Shown piece by piece: positions 17,801 to 26,590 of a stretch of 51,644 nt of DNA (its first letter is position 1; every line of letters starts with the position of its first letter). A program made the translations under genes and the position numbers. Origin of the DNA: a virus; IMG/VR virus record IMGVR_UViG_3300047195_000919, positions 1-51,644 of that record, one strand, 5' to 3'. The notes beneath the pieces were generated by a model. That model made no database searches, had not been told where the DNA came from, and saw nothing but the letters and a program-made list of their open reading frames with translations.

Positions 17801-19574
17801 TTTCTGTATAAACTTCATAAATTACTGCTGTTGCTGTTGAAATGTGTTTATATCTTACCTTTAAATTATTCACATCAACAGGGCTAAATACACCAGTATA
17901 TGTTTTGCTTACCCATCCTTTGGTGCCCGCAGTTGTTGGCAAATCTAACTTTGAATATGCTGTCCATTCACCGCCCACATAAATTGCAATATCTACTTCC
18001 GAACCATCAGCATCCTCACCATAACCATAAGTCCAAATTTTTATTTGACTCGCTGAATTTACCACCATTGTATCTTGAAACCCGAAAGTTTCAATTGTAC
18101 CATTTACATTTGTTGAAATGTAATCATCTAAATTCGGAACATTGGGTTGCCTATAACCATCATCTATTGCAGGATAGTGCGGTGGTTGAGTTGTGGTGGT
18201 AGATGAAGAAGTTGAAGAGGAAGTGGTGGTGCTGGTTGAAGTGCTACTAGTGGTAGTTGATAAAGTGCTTGAAGTGCTGCTCGTGGTTGATAAAGTACTA
18301 GAAGTGCTACTTGTTGTTGAAAGAGTACTTGAAGTAGAGGAGGAAGTTGATGTCGAAGAGGAAGTGGTTGAAGTTGAAGTGGTGGATGATGAAGAAGTGG
18401 TTGTTGTAGTGGTGGTTTCCATTTGTGCTCCCATATACAACACTGCTGCTGCTGGTCCGCTATCTGGAGTTATTCCAACTGATAATACCGCACCAGAAGT
18501 TATTCTAAATGAATGTGTTGTATCATTTGCAGTTGTAGCGGCTCCAGAAATTGTGGCAACAACTTGAGAATCTCCAGTTCCATTTCTTAATGCTATTCCC
18601 CAAGAATTTCCTGCTCCTGGAGCGGCAGAAGCAGCCACATATAGGTTGCGTAGAGAGCATTGCTGTCCTAATTCTGCTACAAGACCTTCTGTTGCATTAG
18701 GAGTTCCAACACCACTTATAGCACTGTAGTTTGTTGCATTTGTTGCTGGAGAGCCAAGGTTTGAAAGAATAATGCTTTCTCCGCCACCTGCATTAAGGAA
18801 TGTCAATCCCCAGTGGGCATATCTTGCAGTTGGTGTACTATTTGGAACCTCCCTCAAACAAACAAGGTCTCCTGGAACAACAGGAGCAGTATTAACCAAA
18901 TCACTATTGGATGTTGCACCACTAGCTATAGCACAAGAAATAGCAGACGGATTGCCGTTTACCATTACAGCAAATGTATAAGTGTTTCCTGAACCTGGAG
19001 AGCCACTCAAGCGAGTGTATAGGGTTTGTAGCGTTCCTGTTTGAGGAATTACTTGGTAAGCATTGCCGATTGTTGTTGCCCACACTTGCCCAGCAGACAA
19101 TAAATCATACTGTGTTACTGTATTATTCATGTTTCCTGAAAAACCACCAAAAATATTGCTTACATCATTTGCATCAGGAACAAATTCCATTGTCCAAATT
19201 GCAGTGCTTGAGGCAGGTGTATTGGCTGGTGTGCAAACAATAGCAACTCTTTGTCCCGCTGCAACGGCTACTGTATTCACCAAATCTGTACCAGAAGTAG
19301 CGGCAGTTGAAATGGTTGTGGTTAATGCTTTTGTGGACCCTTCTTGGTATAAAGCAAAAGTATAACTTTTTGCAGGGGCACCAGCACCAGGAGCTACAGA
19401 CAAAACAACTCTCAAATTTTTAAATGTGCCCGCTGATGAAACATATTGGTAAACTTGCGCAACAGTAGCTGTCCAAGCCATTTCTCCTCCAGTAATGGCA
19501 TTGTATCTTGCCGCAGAGGTACTCATAGCGGAATTATTAGAACCACCAAACAAGATTTGTTTTGCTTTACCCAT
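14838..19574 (-). CDS. 1578-residue multidomain virion protein with two mucin-like tracts
   Basis: This is the largest protein in the window. Residues 1 to about 385 contain three related beta-sandwich-like repeats of roughly 130 residues, sharing PGAG(N/A)-x-(Y/W)-x-F/I-A and SG(T/A)-x-DLVNT-x-x-V-x-x-G patterns. A first Ser/Thr tract (about 385 to 460) ends TTTTQPP. A second globular domain (about 461 to 595) looks like a carbohydrate-binding or jelly-roll sandwich (DIAIYVGGEWTAYSKLDL). A second Ser/Thr tract of about 837 residues ends TITLPP, and a C-terminal domain of about 145 residues follows. The fibre role is inferred. Domain boundaries are visible. It overlaps the preceding gene by 8 bp. 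Confidence 0.82.
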   Translation of the reverse strand: MGKAKQILFGGSNNSAMSTSAARYNAITGGEMAWTATVAQVYQYVSSAGTFKNLRVVLSVAPGAGAPAKSYTFALYQEGSTKALTTTISTAATSGTDLVNTVAVAAGQRVAIVCTPANTPASSTAIWTMEFVPDANDVSNIFGGFSGNMNNTVTQYDLLSAGQVWATTIGNAYQVIPQTGTLQTLYTRLSGSPGSGNTYTFAVMVNGNPSAISCAIASGATSNSDLVNTAPVVPGDLVCLREVPNSTPTARYAHWGLTFLNAGGGESIILSNLGSPATNATNYSAISGVGTPNATEGLVAELGQQCSLRNLYVAASAAPGAGNSWGIALRNGTGDSQVVATISGAATTANDTTHSFRITSGAVLSVGITPDSGPAAAVLYMGAQMETTTTTTTSSSSTTSTSTTSSSTSTSSSTSSTLSTTSSTSSTLSTTSSTSSTLSTTTSSTSTSTTTSSSTSSSTTTTQPPHYPAIDDGYRQPNVPNLDDYISTNVNGTIETFGFQDTMVVNSASQIKIWTYGYGEDADGSEVDIAIYVGGEWTAYSKLDLPTTAGTKGWVSKTYTGVFSPVDVNNLKVRYKHISTATAVIYEVYTEITYCGEGTTTTTSTSSTTTTSTSTTSSSSSTSSSTSSTLSTTSSTSSTLSTTSSTLSTTSSSTSTSSSTSTSSSTSSTISTTSSTSSTLSTTTSSSTSTSSSTTSSSTSSSSSSSSSTSSTISTTSSTSSTLSTTTSSTTSSSTSTSSSTTSSSTSSSSSTSSTISTTSSTSSTLSTTTSSSTTSSSSSSSTSSTTTSSTSSSTSSTLSTTSSTSSTLSTTTSSSTSSSTTSSSTSSSTTSSTSSSTSSTISTTSSTSSTISTTSSTSSTLSTTTSSTTSSSTTSSSSSTSSTISTTSSTSSTISTTSSTSSTLSTTTSSTSTSSSSTTSSSTSSTISTTSSTSSTLSTTTSSTSTTSSSTSSSSTSSSSSTSSSTSSTLSTTSSTSSTLSTTTSSTSTSTSTTSSSTTSSSSSTSSSTSSTISTTSSTSSTLSTTTSSSSTSSSTSTSSSTSSSSSTSSSTSSTLSTTSSTSSTLSTTTSSTTSSSSTSSSSSTSSSTSTSSSTSSTISTTSSTSSTISTTTSSSTSTTSSTSSSSTSSSSSTSSSTSSTLSTTSSTSSTVSTTTSSTSSSTSTSSSSSSSTTSSSSSSTSSTISTTSSTSSTLSTTTSSTSTSTSTSTSSTSSSSTSSSSSTSSTISTTSSTSSTLSTTTSSSTSTSSSTTSSSSTSSSSTSSSTSSTISTTSSTSSTLSTTTSSSTSTSSSTTSSSTSSSSSTTSSTSSTISTTSSTSSTLSTTTSSTSTSTSTSSSSSTSSSSSTSSSTSSTISTTSSTSSTLSTTTSSTSTSTSTSSSSTTSSSSSTSSTLSTTSSTSSTLSTLSTTSSSSTSTSTSSSSTTSSTTITLPPGKEYSKGDEATPPADDANLEHTFIMNDYDDVAIIDGIYITQCATEGTAQEYSLFLFKNTNNNSTDSITPVWYGKTNLAPTISTIYLQIFNRTSGLWETIDSDNTTTADTYFYLQGFISANLSDYYSGSNVVSCRIYQEAKQ
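15279..17699 (-). repeat. Ser/Thr repeat array; 16 central units of exactly 43 residues (15516 to 17579)
   Basis: The array covers 807 codons. Reading from the N-terminal side, a 40-residue unit is followed by sixteen units of exactly 43 residues (129 bp each, 15516 to 17579), then units of 39 and 40. Each unit starts TSST(L/I/V)STTSSTSST and normally continues (L/I/V)STTTSS, with the remainder a Ser/Thr spacer of variable order but fixed length. Two units carry an extra decapeptide and a spacer shortened by ten, so 43 is kept. Base count and residue count agree. Codons at identical positions differ widely between units. Confidence 0.88.
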
Positions 19575-20406
19575 ATGTCACACCCCAATTATTTGGTGCT
19601 TCATCACTATTCGGGTCTAAATATAATATGTGAGGTGGGCAAGTTGTTGTGGTTGTGCTGCTAGTTGTTGAAGATGTTGAAGTGCTGGTTGAAGAGGTGC
19701 TTGAAGTGGTACTACTAGAAGAACTTGAAGAACTCGTACTAGTTGAAGATGAAGTTGTAGAGGTACTTGTTGAAGTTGAAGAGGTTGTTGTACTTAGTGT
19801 TGATGAGGTTGAAGATGTCGTTGATATTGTACTGGATGTAGAGGAACTCGTGCTGCTCGAAGTTGAGGTTGAAGAAGAACTTGTTGAAGTGCTAGTTGAA
19901 GTACTTGTTGAACTTGTTGATGTACTTAAAGTTGAGGATGTGGAAGAGGTAGTTGACAGAGTAGAAGAGGTAGAAGAGGTTGAAGATGATGTTGTTGAAG
20001 TTGATGTAGAGGAAGAAGTTGAAGAACTACTGGTTGATGTTGAGGTTGATGTGGATGAAGTAGTAGTGCTTAAAGTAGAGGAAGTGGATGATGTTGTGCT
20101 AATTGTTGAAGAGGTAGAAGATGAAGTTGAAGTGCTTGAACTTGTACTGGTAGAACTACTTGTTGTTGATGTGCTAGTTGAAGTTGAAGAAGTGGTGGTA
20201 CTTAAAGTTGAAGATGTAGAGGAAGTTGTAGATAGAGTGGATGAAGTTGAAGAGGTTGAAGAAGTAGTAGATAGAGTTGAGGAGGTAGAAGAAGAAGTGG
20301 AAGTGCTTGTTGAAGTTGAAGAAGAGGTTGTTGTGGTGCTTGTAGAGGTCGAAGTGGTAGTTGTTGTTGCCGCTGGTCCTTCTAACTTGTAAATTAAATC
20401 TGCCAT
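19567..20406 (-). CDS. Ser/Thr-rich linker-type virion protein
   Basis: A 279-residue protein with a short N-terminal anchor (MADLIYKLEGPAA), a Ser/Thr tract of about 243 residues, and a 24-residue cap (CPPHILYLDPNSDEAPNNWG). The tract contains the same TSST(L/I)STTSSTSST cores as the neighbouring proteins and ends with the common x-P-P boundary. It overlaps the propeller gene by one base (start 20406) and the 1578-residue gene by 8 bp, so all three are coupled. It may be a stalk or connector between globular virion parts. That role is inferred. Confidence 0.72.
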   Translation of the reverse strand: MADLIYKLEGPAATTTTTSTSTSTTTTSSSTSTSTSTSSSTSSTLSTTSSTSSTSSTLSTTSSTSSTLSTTTSSTSTSTSTTSSSTSTSSSTSTSSSTSSTISTTSSTSSTLSTTTSSTSTSTSTSSSSTSSSTSTSTTSSSTSSTSSTLSTTSSTSSTLSTSTSSTSTSTSTSTSSSSTSTSSSTSSSTSSTISTTSSTSSTLSTTTSSTSTSTSTTSSSTSTSSSSSSSSTTSSTSSTSTSTSSTTSSTTTTTCPPHILYLDPNSDEAPNNWGVTYG

Positions 20407-22196
20407 TAATCGTCACTCACCCAAATACAATTACTTGCATCCAAAGCCAATCCTTGCGGGTTAGAAGAAGGCGAAGCATAACTTGAAACCACTGTTCCTG
20501 TGGTGGTCAATTTATAGATTTTATCAGCAGTAGAATCAGCCACCCAAATGCATCCAGTACTGTCAATTCCCAGTCCTGTCGGATTGCTTGCCGTGGCACT
20601 ATAATCTACATTGTCCCAATATTGGGCTGTTGTAGTGCCAGCTCTTAACTTTATCCTATAAATATTATTGCTTGAGATTGTTTGGTTTAAAGCAGAGCCG
20701 AGTAAAGAGCTATTCACATCATAGTAATACATTGAAACTTTATTGTTTACCCAATCAAAAACAAATTTTACACCATACCAATTATTATTAGTAAAACTTC
20801 CTAAATCAGACCAGTAATCTGTTCCATCAATTCTTATCCTTAATTGAACTCCATTTGCACCATGAAACCAAGCAACTACCATATTATTAGACCAACCATC
20901 ACTGTCATCCTGTTGCAAACCAACCATACTGTACGTGTTACTTACAACATTCGGTCTAAGCCAAGAAAAATATTGAGAACCTTTTTCACCTGTTACACCA
21001 TTAGGTTTGACGTAAATCCATCCTTCAGCAGTACAATTCAAAGCATAAGTTCCTGCATATTTAACAACCGATTGCACTGCATATGTTCCTGCCTCTACAG
21101 TCCATACTGGATTTGTGGTATAATTCCCATCTTCAAAACCATCCCACAAAGTGGTGGTGGGTGTGGCAAAACTGGAAACAACCGTTCCATCTGTTTGAGT
21201 TTTGTAAACCTTGTCTGCCGTATAATCTGCACTCCAAATGCAACCACTTGCATCAAATCCTAATCCTGCTGGGCTTGTTGAAGGCGAAGCGAAACTGGAA
21301 AGAATAATATCAAGTGCAGTTACTTTGTAAATTTTTTGCAACGCTTGGTCGCAATTCCAAATGCATCCGCTCGAATCAAATGCGATGCCTACTGGAAATC
21401 CTGAAGGCGAAGCAAAACTTGAAAGTATGGTTCCATTGTTTTGAAGTTTATAAACTGTGCCTATGTTAAGGTCACCATTCCAGATACATCCGCTTGAATC
21501 GATGGCGAGAGCATATGGGTTGTTCGAAGGACTTGAAAAACTGGAAAGAATTGTCCCATCATTTTGCATTTTATAAATTTTTGTTGTTCCCGAATCGCTA
21601 TTCCAAATACAACCACTCAAATCTATTGCAAGACCAAATGGGTCATCTGCTGGACTTGCAAAACTTGAAACTACTGTGCCATCTGTTTGCAATTTATAAA
21701 TTTTATTCTGCCCAATATCACCATTCCATAAGCATCCAGAAGAATCTACTGCAATGCTGCGTGGATTACTTGAAGGAGATGCAAAACTGCTAACAACAGT
21801 TCCATCTGTTTGAAGTTTGTAAATTTTGTCTGTACTATAACTACAAACCCACAGACACCCACTTGAATCTATTGCAAGACCAGATGCTGAAATTGCAGGT
21901 GTTGCAATACTTGAAATAATTGTTCCTGGATTAACAGCAGGAGGATTGTTTGTTTTGTAAACCTTGTCTGTTCCTGAATCTGTTGTCCACAAGCACCCCG
22001 ATGAATCGAATGCAATGCCTTCAGGCAAAGAAGACGGGGAAGCGAAACTGCTGACAATTGTTCCTGTACTTGTGCATTTGTATATTTTATCTGTTCCTGC
22101 GTCTGTATTCCAAATACATCCAGAGGAATCTATTGCCACGCCTCTCGGAGAACTCGAAGGACTCGCAAACGATGACAAAATATCTCCAGTAGCCAT
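20406..22196 (-). CDS. NHL/SMP-30-type beta-propeller protein with inserted LamG-like domain
   Basis: A 596-residue protein. About ten repeats of some 40 residues carry G-(I/L)-A-(I/F)-D-x-SGC(I/L)W and DKIYK motifs, the blade pattern of NHL or Vgb-type propellers. Eight repeats come first, then about 200 residues resembling a LamG/concanavalin-like lectin sandwich (LWDGFEDGNYTTNPVWTVEA to AQYWDNVDYSA), then two further repeats. The insert therefore splits the propeller. A glycan- or receptor-binding virion protein is likely. Conserved Cys in each SGC motif could form disulfides or bind metal. AGGTGATG precedes ATG 22196. Confidence 0.78.
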   Translation of the reverse strand: MATGDILSSFASPSSSPRGVAIDSSGCIWNTDAGTDKIYKCTSTGTIVSSFASPSSLPEGIAFDSSGCLWTTDSGTDKVYKTNNPPAVNPGTIISSIATPAISASGLAIDSSGCLWVCSYSTDKIYKLQTDGTVVSSFASPSSNPRSIAVDSSGCLWNGDIGQNKIYKLQTDGTVVSSFASPADDPFGLAIDLSGCIWNSDSGTTKIYKMQNDGTILSSFSSPSNNPYALAIDSSGCIWNGDLNIGTVYKLQNNGTILSSFASPSGFPVGIAFDSSGCIWNCDQALQKIYKVTALDIILSSFASPSTSPAGLGFDASGCIWSADYTADKVYKTQTDGTVVSSFATPTTTLWDGFEDGNYTTNPVWTVEAGTYAVQSVVKYAGTYALNCTAEGWIYVKPNGVTGEKGSQYFSWLRPNVVSNTYSMVGLQQDDSDGWSNNMVVAWFHGANGVQLRIRIDGTDYWSDLGSFTNNNWYGVKFVFDWVNNKVSMYYYDVNSSLLGSALNQTISSNNIYRIKLRAGTTTAQYWDNVDYSATASNPTGLGIDSTGCIWVADSTADKIYKLTTTGTVVSSYASPSSNPQGLALDASNCIWVSDD

Positions 22197-22849
22197 TACA
22201 TCACCTTTTCAACACACCCCAACAAGGTTGGAAGTTTAATTGTTGCTTTTTCAGATTGTACCAGTTTTTCATTCTTTATGGTTTTCAAATTTTCAACCTC
22301 AAACATTTCAACATATTCTAAAATTAAAGGTTCGCTCCCCACAATTTCAAGCAATTTCTTAAACTTTAAAACATCAAATCTCTGCATATGCTCTCTTTCC
22401 ACATCATTGCCAAAACAATCATTTGGAACAGAAAACAAAGCATAACCGCCATTTTTCAAAATGCGCTTTGTTTCCAGCATCAATTCTTCTGGATGGTTTA
22501 TGTGTTCGAGCAATTCACAACACACCACTACATCAAAGTCTTCGCTTTCCAAAGGAATTGGCGGAATGCTTGCAACCTTGCCTGCAATGCCTTGCCCATT
22601 CAATATATTCACTGCACTTTGACTAATGTCTATGCCATAACAAGTGTTGTAATTGCGCTTGAGTTTTTTTAGCAAAACACCAACACCAGAACCTAAATCT
22701 GCAATTCTTTTACCTGTGCCACAAAACAATTCAATGGCGTTATAGGTTATGGGATATTGCCGCCAAGTATTAATTCCACCTTCAACTGTCCAAATTTTAT
22801 CCCAGTATTCTTTGGTGTTGATATTGCGGAGAGGCATAAAATTATCCAT
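22196..22849 (-). CDS. Class I SAM-dependent methyltransferase
   Basis: A 217-residue protein with the SAM-binding motif IADLGSGVGVLL (about residues 50 to 61), the acidic end of strand 2 (YGIDIS), and a VVCCELLEHI-type motif 4 followed by ILKNGGYALFSVP, all typical of the Methyltransf_11 group. ATG 22849 overlaps the upstream glycosyltransferase stop (TGATG). It is the last gene of the glycan module before the fibre genes. The acceptor is probably a sugar or lipid-like intermediate, by context. Confidence 0.85.
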   Translation of the reverse strand: MDNFMPLRNINTKEYWDKIWTVEGGINTWRQYPITYNAIELFCGTGKRIADLGSGVGVLLKKLKRNYNTCYGIDISQSAVNILNGQGIAGKVASIPPIPLESEDFDVVVCCELLEHINHPEELMLETKRILKNGGYALFSVPNDCFGNDVEREHMQRFDVLKFKKLLEIVGSEPLILEYVEMFEVENLKTIKNEKLVQSEKATIKLPTLLGCVEKVM

Positions 22850-24141
22850 CAAGCCACCTCCTGCAATCTCTTCATTCTTGTTTGAATATGTTTAGACCAA
22901 TCAAAGTGTTTCCTGACACTTTCCTTTGCTTTTTCTCCTATTGCTTTGCGCTTTTCTGGACTCATTTCAAAGACCTTGCGCATCAATTCCTGTAAGTGTT
23001 GTTGGTCTGGCTCCACCCACAATTGCCCAACATCTCCAAATTCGTTGTGATAAAACCACAGCCAATCGCATTTCTTTTTCACTTGTTCTGGTTCACTGTG
23101 TTTTAAAGGAAAGGAATTTGTTTCATCTATAAATTCTGCTGGTCCACCCCAATTTGTTGTAATTGTCGGAAGACCTGTGCCCATTGCTTCGGCTTGAAAT
23201 CTACCAACACCTTCGGCTCTGTGCGGCAATACTGCGCAATCGCAAGCACCATACAAGTCAAACATGTCCTGATAGCCGAATGGTCTTGTATCAATGCCGA
23301 TTTCAGGCGGGTCTGGAATACGCATTTCACCAATTAAATCCTTTACGGCTTGCCCAACAGTCATATCATTTAATGCGGCTTGCTGGTTCAAGGTTGTTTT
23401 AATGAACAACCTAACATTTTCATTTTGATGGAATTCTTCAATAAAGGCTTTTAATAACACATCCCAGCCTTTCATGTTTGCCCACCTTGAAGCGCACACA
23501 AAATTAAACTTGTCATCATTCAATTTAGGCACTAAAGTGTTAGGTTGTGGTTCCCAAAACTCTATACCGTAAGGAATTACTTGCAATTTGTCTTCATATT
23601 TCATTCTTGGATTAGCCAAGAAAGCGGTTTTGTTCCATTCATTTGGAATCCATATTTCATCACAATAATCATCCAAGTCAAGCCATGCTTCAGGAATGCT
23701 TAAAGGATTAAAACAAGTTTCAGCAATCTTGTATTTTGAATCTTTAGGCAATCCTCTTGCCATGTCAAGACCGCCAATGCTCAAAGCAATATCTTCATCG
23801 CCTTCAAAGTCTTTAATCATCAAATATGAGTCTTTATCTGAATCCCTCATCGAAACCACATCATTCAGCAAGCCTTTAGTCCTATGCCTCAAATCTCTTA
23901 TTTCTTTCAATAAATATCCCTTGTTTATCCTGCCAGTTTGCATTAATTCTTGTTCCATTGCCTTGTCAGGAAAACCATAAATTCCCATTGCTGCCGATGG
24001 TCTGAATGGCATTCCCCATTGATGGGTGTAAACTGCCAATTGCACTTTATCCTTGTATGGCAATAAGTGTTTGACAAATTCTCTTCCGACTGTTCCATGA
24101 CCGCTTGGTCCTGTGTCTGTCCAAATCCAGAGTTTTACCAT
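22849..24141 (-). CDS. GT4 family glycosyltransferase
   Basis: A 430-residue GT-B enzyme. The N-terminal half binds the acceptor (WIWTDTGPSGHGTVGREFVK). The C-terminal half has FNFVCASRWANMKGWDVLLK and the donor-binding stretch AEGVGRFQAEAMGTGLPTIT with the E-x7-E arrangement of family 4 (around residues 305 to 325). ATG 24141 has a strong GGAGGAA site. It is coupled to the methyltransferase downstream. Sugar specificity cannot be read from the sequence. Confidence 0.88.
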   Translation of the reverse strand: MVKLWIWTDTGPSGHGTVGREFVKHLLPYKDKVQLAVYTHQWGMPFRPSAAMGIYGFPDKAMEQELMQTGRINKGYLLKEIRDLRHRTKGLLNDVVSMRDSDKDSYLMIKDFEGDEDIALSIGGLDMARGLPKDSKYKIAETCFNPLSIPEAWLDLDDYCDEIWIPNEWNKTAFLANPRMKYEDKLQVIPYGIEFWEPQPNTLVPKLNDDKFNFVCASRWANMKGWDVLLKAFIEEFHQNENVRLFIKTTLNQQAALNDMTVGQAVKDLIGEMRIPDPPEIGIDTRPFGYQDMFDLYGACDCAVLPHRAEGVGRFQAEAMGTGLPTITTNWGGPAEFIDETNSFPLKHSEPEQVKKKCDWLWFYHNEFGDVGQLWVEPDQQHLQELMRKVFEMSPEKRKAIGEKAKESVRKHFDWSKHIQTRMKRLQEVA

Positions 24142-24155
24142 TTTAATTCCTCCAT

Positions 24156-24569
24156 TTAGCCTTGTATGGCTTCACCTTTTCTCATAGTGATTACAATCCT
24201 ATTCCCTGAAATTTCAGCTAACAATTTCAAGTTTTTCCGTTCAATCGTTGTCTGTAAGCCCAAACAATAAACTTTTTGAATTTGGCGTTCTGCTCCCACC
24301 ACGCCAGACATTTTAATGTAATAAATTAACCTGTAAGGAACTTTAAAACTGGAAAAGCCGTTGAATTTGACTTCGTTTCCAGCAAGAAAGAGTGTTCCTT
24401 TCTCTAAATCCACACCAATATCGATGAGAGAGCCTAAAAGAAAAAAGGCTTTTAGGTTTTGCTTGTCTATATTTTCGTAAAGAATTTCTTGAGTGTTCTC
24501 TAATTGCTCAAGCACCTCTCCGCTTTTATAGACGGCTCTCCAATAAATTGATTTATCAACTTCTTCCAT
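24156..24569 (-). CDS. Hypothetical protein of the glycan module
   Basis: ATG 24569 gives 137 residues and overlaps the bifunctional glycosyltransferase end by 70 bp. An earlier start at 24611 would overlap more. The sequence (YWRAVYKSGEVLEQLENTQ, then KQNLKAFFLLGSL, later QKVYCLGLQTTIERKNLKLL) has no catalytic motif. The VYCLGLQ segment resembles SCVIGWQ in the hypothetical protein at 38149 to 38607, and both sit in the glycan module. Function unknown. Confidence 0.6.
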   Translation of the reverse strand: MEEVDKSIYWRAVYKSGEVLEQLENTQEILYENIDKQNLKAFFLLGSLIDIGVDLEKGTLFLAGNEVKFNGFSSFKVPYRLIYYIKMSGVVGAERQIQKVYCLGLQTTIERKNLKLLAEISGNRIVITMRKGEAIQG

Positions 24570-26581
24570 TTTTCCACACTCAAACCCCAATTGAAATTTT
24601 GTTCTAAACATTTATCATGCATACTTTGCCACAATGATTCATCGTTACAAACCCTAACAACCATTTCAACAAACTTATCTTGCCACTCTTTGCTTTTAGC
24701 TGAACCTTTAATTATAATTCCGCATCCTTCGTGCACAGTCTCCTTTAATGCTCCTAAATCATTACATATAACTGGAGTTCCAGCTGATTGTGCTTCTTCG
24801 ACGCTGATACAATTTGTTTCGGCATAAATCGAAGGATACAACAATAATTCACTTTCCATTGCTATTTTGGCCAGATCTTTTTGCTTAATGCTTCCAACAT
24901 ACATTACCCCGTCTGTATTTCTGCATTTATCATACAATGGTTCATACTTTTTATCTGATAAAACATCATTATATACTAACATACTGCTGCAAACTTTTAA
25001 TGTTGCATCCGGAACCCTTTCCCTTATTTTTGGAAATAGGTCAATTAGGATATCCAAGCCCCTAAATGGAGTTGATGAATAATAAAACTGATGTTTCTTT
25101 TTTACAACCTTATCTTTATCAGAATATAAACTATTATCAACTCCATTTTCTATAACATATATCTTGTCTTCATCTAGTTGTGCGGGAAACCTATCAATAA
25201 GGGACTGACGATGGTCTTTGCTAACACAAACGATAGCATCAAATAATTTTGCGTTTTTTGGAAAGTCATGATCAAATTCTGAATACATTGGATGATCCTG
25301 CATCCATAATATTGATTTTTTTGGATTATATTTTTTATTAATAATTTCTATGTTATCAGATGTTTCCATTCTATAGAAGACCATCACATCTATTTTTGTA
25401 TCATAAACTATATCCATAAATGGCAGGTCTAAATAAAGTACCCCATCATACATCCCTGGTCTCGGACACTGGCAAAATACTACAACGTTGTGATCATTTG
25501 CCAATCCCTTAAGTGTATGTATTATTGCAGTTTCGCTTCCGCCAATTGGCTTATCTTCAATTGAATTTCCGGTAAATGGTATTAATGATGAAGATATAAA
25601 TACTAAATTTGGTTTTTTACCCTCTTCTAACTGTTTAACCATGCCCTGGTACTCAGGGGTATTCCTAAAACTATTCCCCCTTAATCTAACAACCTCACTC
25701 TGTATTGGGAACATTCTATTACTGCTTACCTCATAATGATCGCACATCAATCCCGAATCACAATATGGCTGGAAACCTAGTTTTTTGGCATTATAATAAA
25801 ACCAGTGATCCTCTCCTATTGCTACATTGGCCGCGTGTTTTCCATCTTTATCTGCCTGTAAAAACCAATCCTGCTTAAAGTATGGAATTCCCTCATCATC
25901 AAATTTATTAAACACTTCCATGTCAATCCATAGACACCCGGCCCCACTTCCTTCGATCTCAAATATCTCATTTATAGGATAATCAAAATATGGCCCATCT
26001 CCCAATTTTTTAAATATTACTGGCTCCACACTTTCTGTTTTCTTATAATATATGCCACTTATTATCTTCATACCTCTATTTGCATTTACAAGCATTTTTT
26101 GTATTGCGGTATCGGGAATAAAAACGTCATCATCAACAAATAGAATCCATTTACTCCCCCTTCTAATAGCCTCATTAACACAATCATTTCTAAGATCGGC
26201 ATAATTTTTACCATTCATTTCTGGATTGCCTATTGTAAATATCCAATTCCAATAAATTCCAGATGGAACAAACCTAGTTACTCTCTCTACCATGTGTTGC
26301 ATCCAGGCGGAGGGAAGAACTCCGCGGGAAATGACGCATATTGAGAATCCCATTCCATTTTTTACATTTGTAGACGCATTTGTGTTTCTTGTATCTGATA
26401 CTCTAAAGTTTTCCTTTTGGATAGCTAGTATTGAACTAGTGTATGGATTATTTTCGTTTGCAAGATAAGTCGAAGATAAAATTGATTTATTATCTTTTAC
26501 TGTTCTTTTGTCAATTAAAAAATTATCGTAATTAGTCATATTATTTAGGTCCATAAACATCAAATTAATGGTAATTAGCAA
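24500..26581 (-). CDS. Bifunctional glycosyltransferase, GT2 plus GT4 domains
   Basis: A 693-residue fusion. Residues about 75 to 310 form a GT-A domain with KWILFVDDDVFIPDTAIQKM (DDD metal motif), GSGAGCLWIDMEVF and an EDHWFYYNAKKLG acceptor-side motif. Residues about 330 to 690 form a GT-B domain with KPIGGSETAIIHTLKGLAND and YAETNCISVEEAQSAGTPVI (E-x7-E type). Two linkages could therefore be made by one chain. The start is uncertain: TTG 26581, or ATG codons at 26560 and 26539. No strong ribosome binding site is seen. An inverted repeat precedes it. Confidence 0.85.
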   Translation of the reverse strand: MLITINLMFMDLNNMTNYDNFLIDKRTVKDNKSILSSTYLANENNPYTSSILAIQKENFRVSDTRNTNASTNVKNGMGFSICVISRGVLPSAWMQHMVERVTRFVPSGIYWNWIFTIGNPEMNGKNYADLRNDCVNEAIRRGSKWILFVDDDVFIPDTAIQKMLVNANRGMKIISGIYYKKTESVEPVIFKKLGDGPYFDYPINEIFEIEGSGAGCLWIDMEVFNKFDDEGIPYFKQDWFLQADKDGKHAANVAIGEDHWFYYNAKKLGFQPYCDSGLMCDHYEVSSNRMFPIQSEVVRLRGNSFRNTPEYQGMVKQLEEGKKPNLVFISSSLIPFTGNSIEDKPIGGSETAIIHTLKGLANDHNVVVFCQCPRPGMYDGVLYLDLPFMDIVYDTKIDVMVFYRMETSDNIEIINKKYNPKKSILWMQDHPMYSEFDHDFPKNAKLFDAIVCVSKDHRQSLIDRFPAQLDEDKIYVIENGVDNSLYSDKDKVVKKKHQFYYSSTPFRGLDILIDLFPKIRERVPDATLKVCSSMLVYNDVLSDKKYEPLYDKCRNTDGVMYVGSIKQKDLAKIAMESELLLYPSIYAETNCISVEEAQSAGTPVICNDLGALKETVHEGCGIIIKGSAKSKEWQDKFVEMVVRVCNDESLWQSMHDKCLEQNFNWGLSVEKWKKLINQFIGEPSIKAERCLSN

Positions 26582-26590
26582 TAATATTTG

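Noticed and set aside
11160-20370. Diversity-generating retroelement or phase-variable simple repeat as the origin of the Ser/Thr tracts
   Set aside because: No reverse transcriptase or template repeat is seen, and substitutions are not adenine-specific. The DNA is not a short perfect tandem repeat, so slippage-type phase variation is unlikely.
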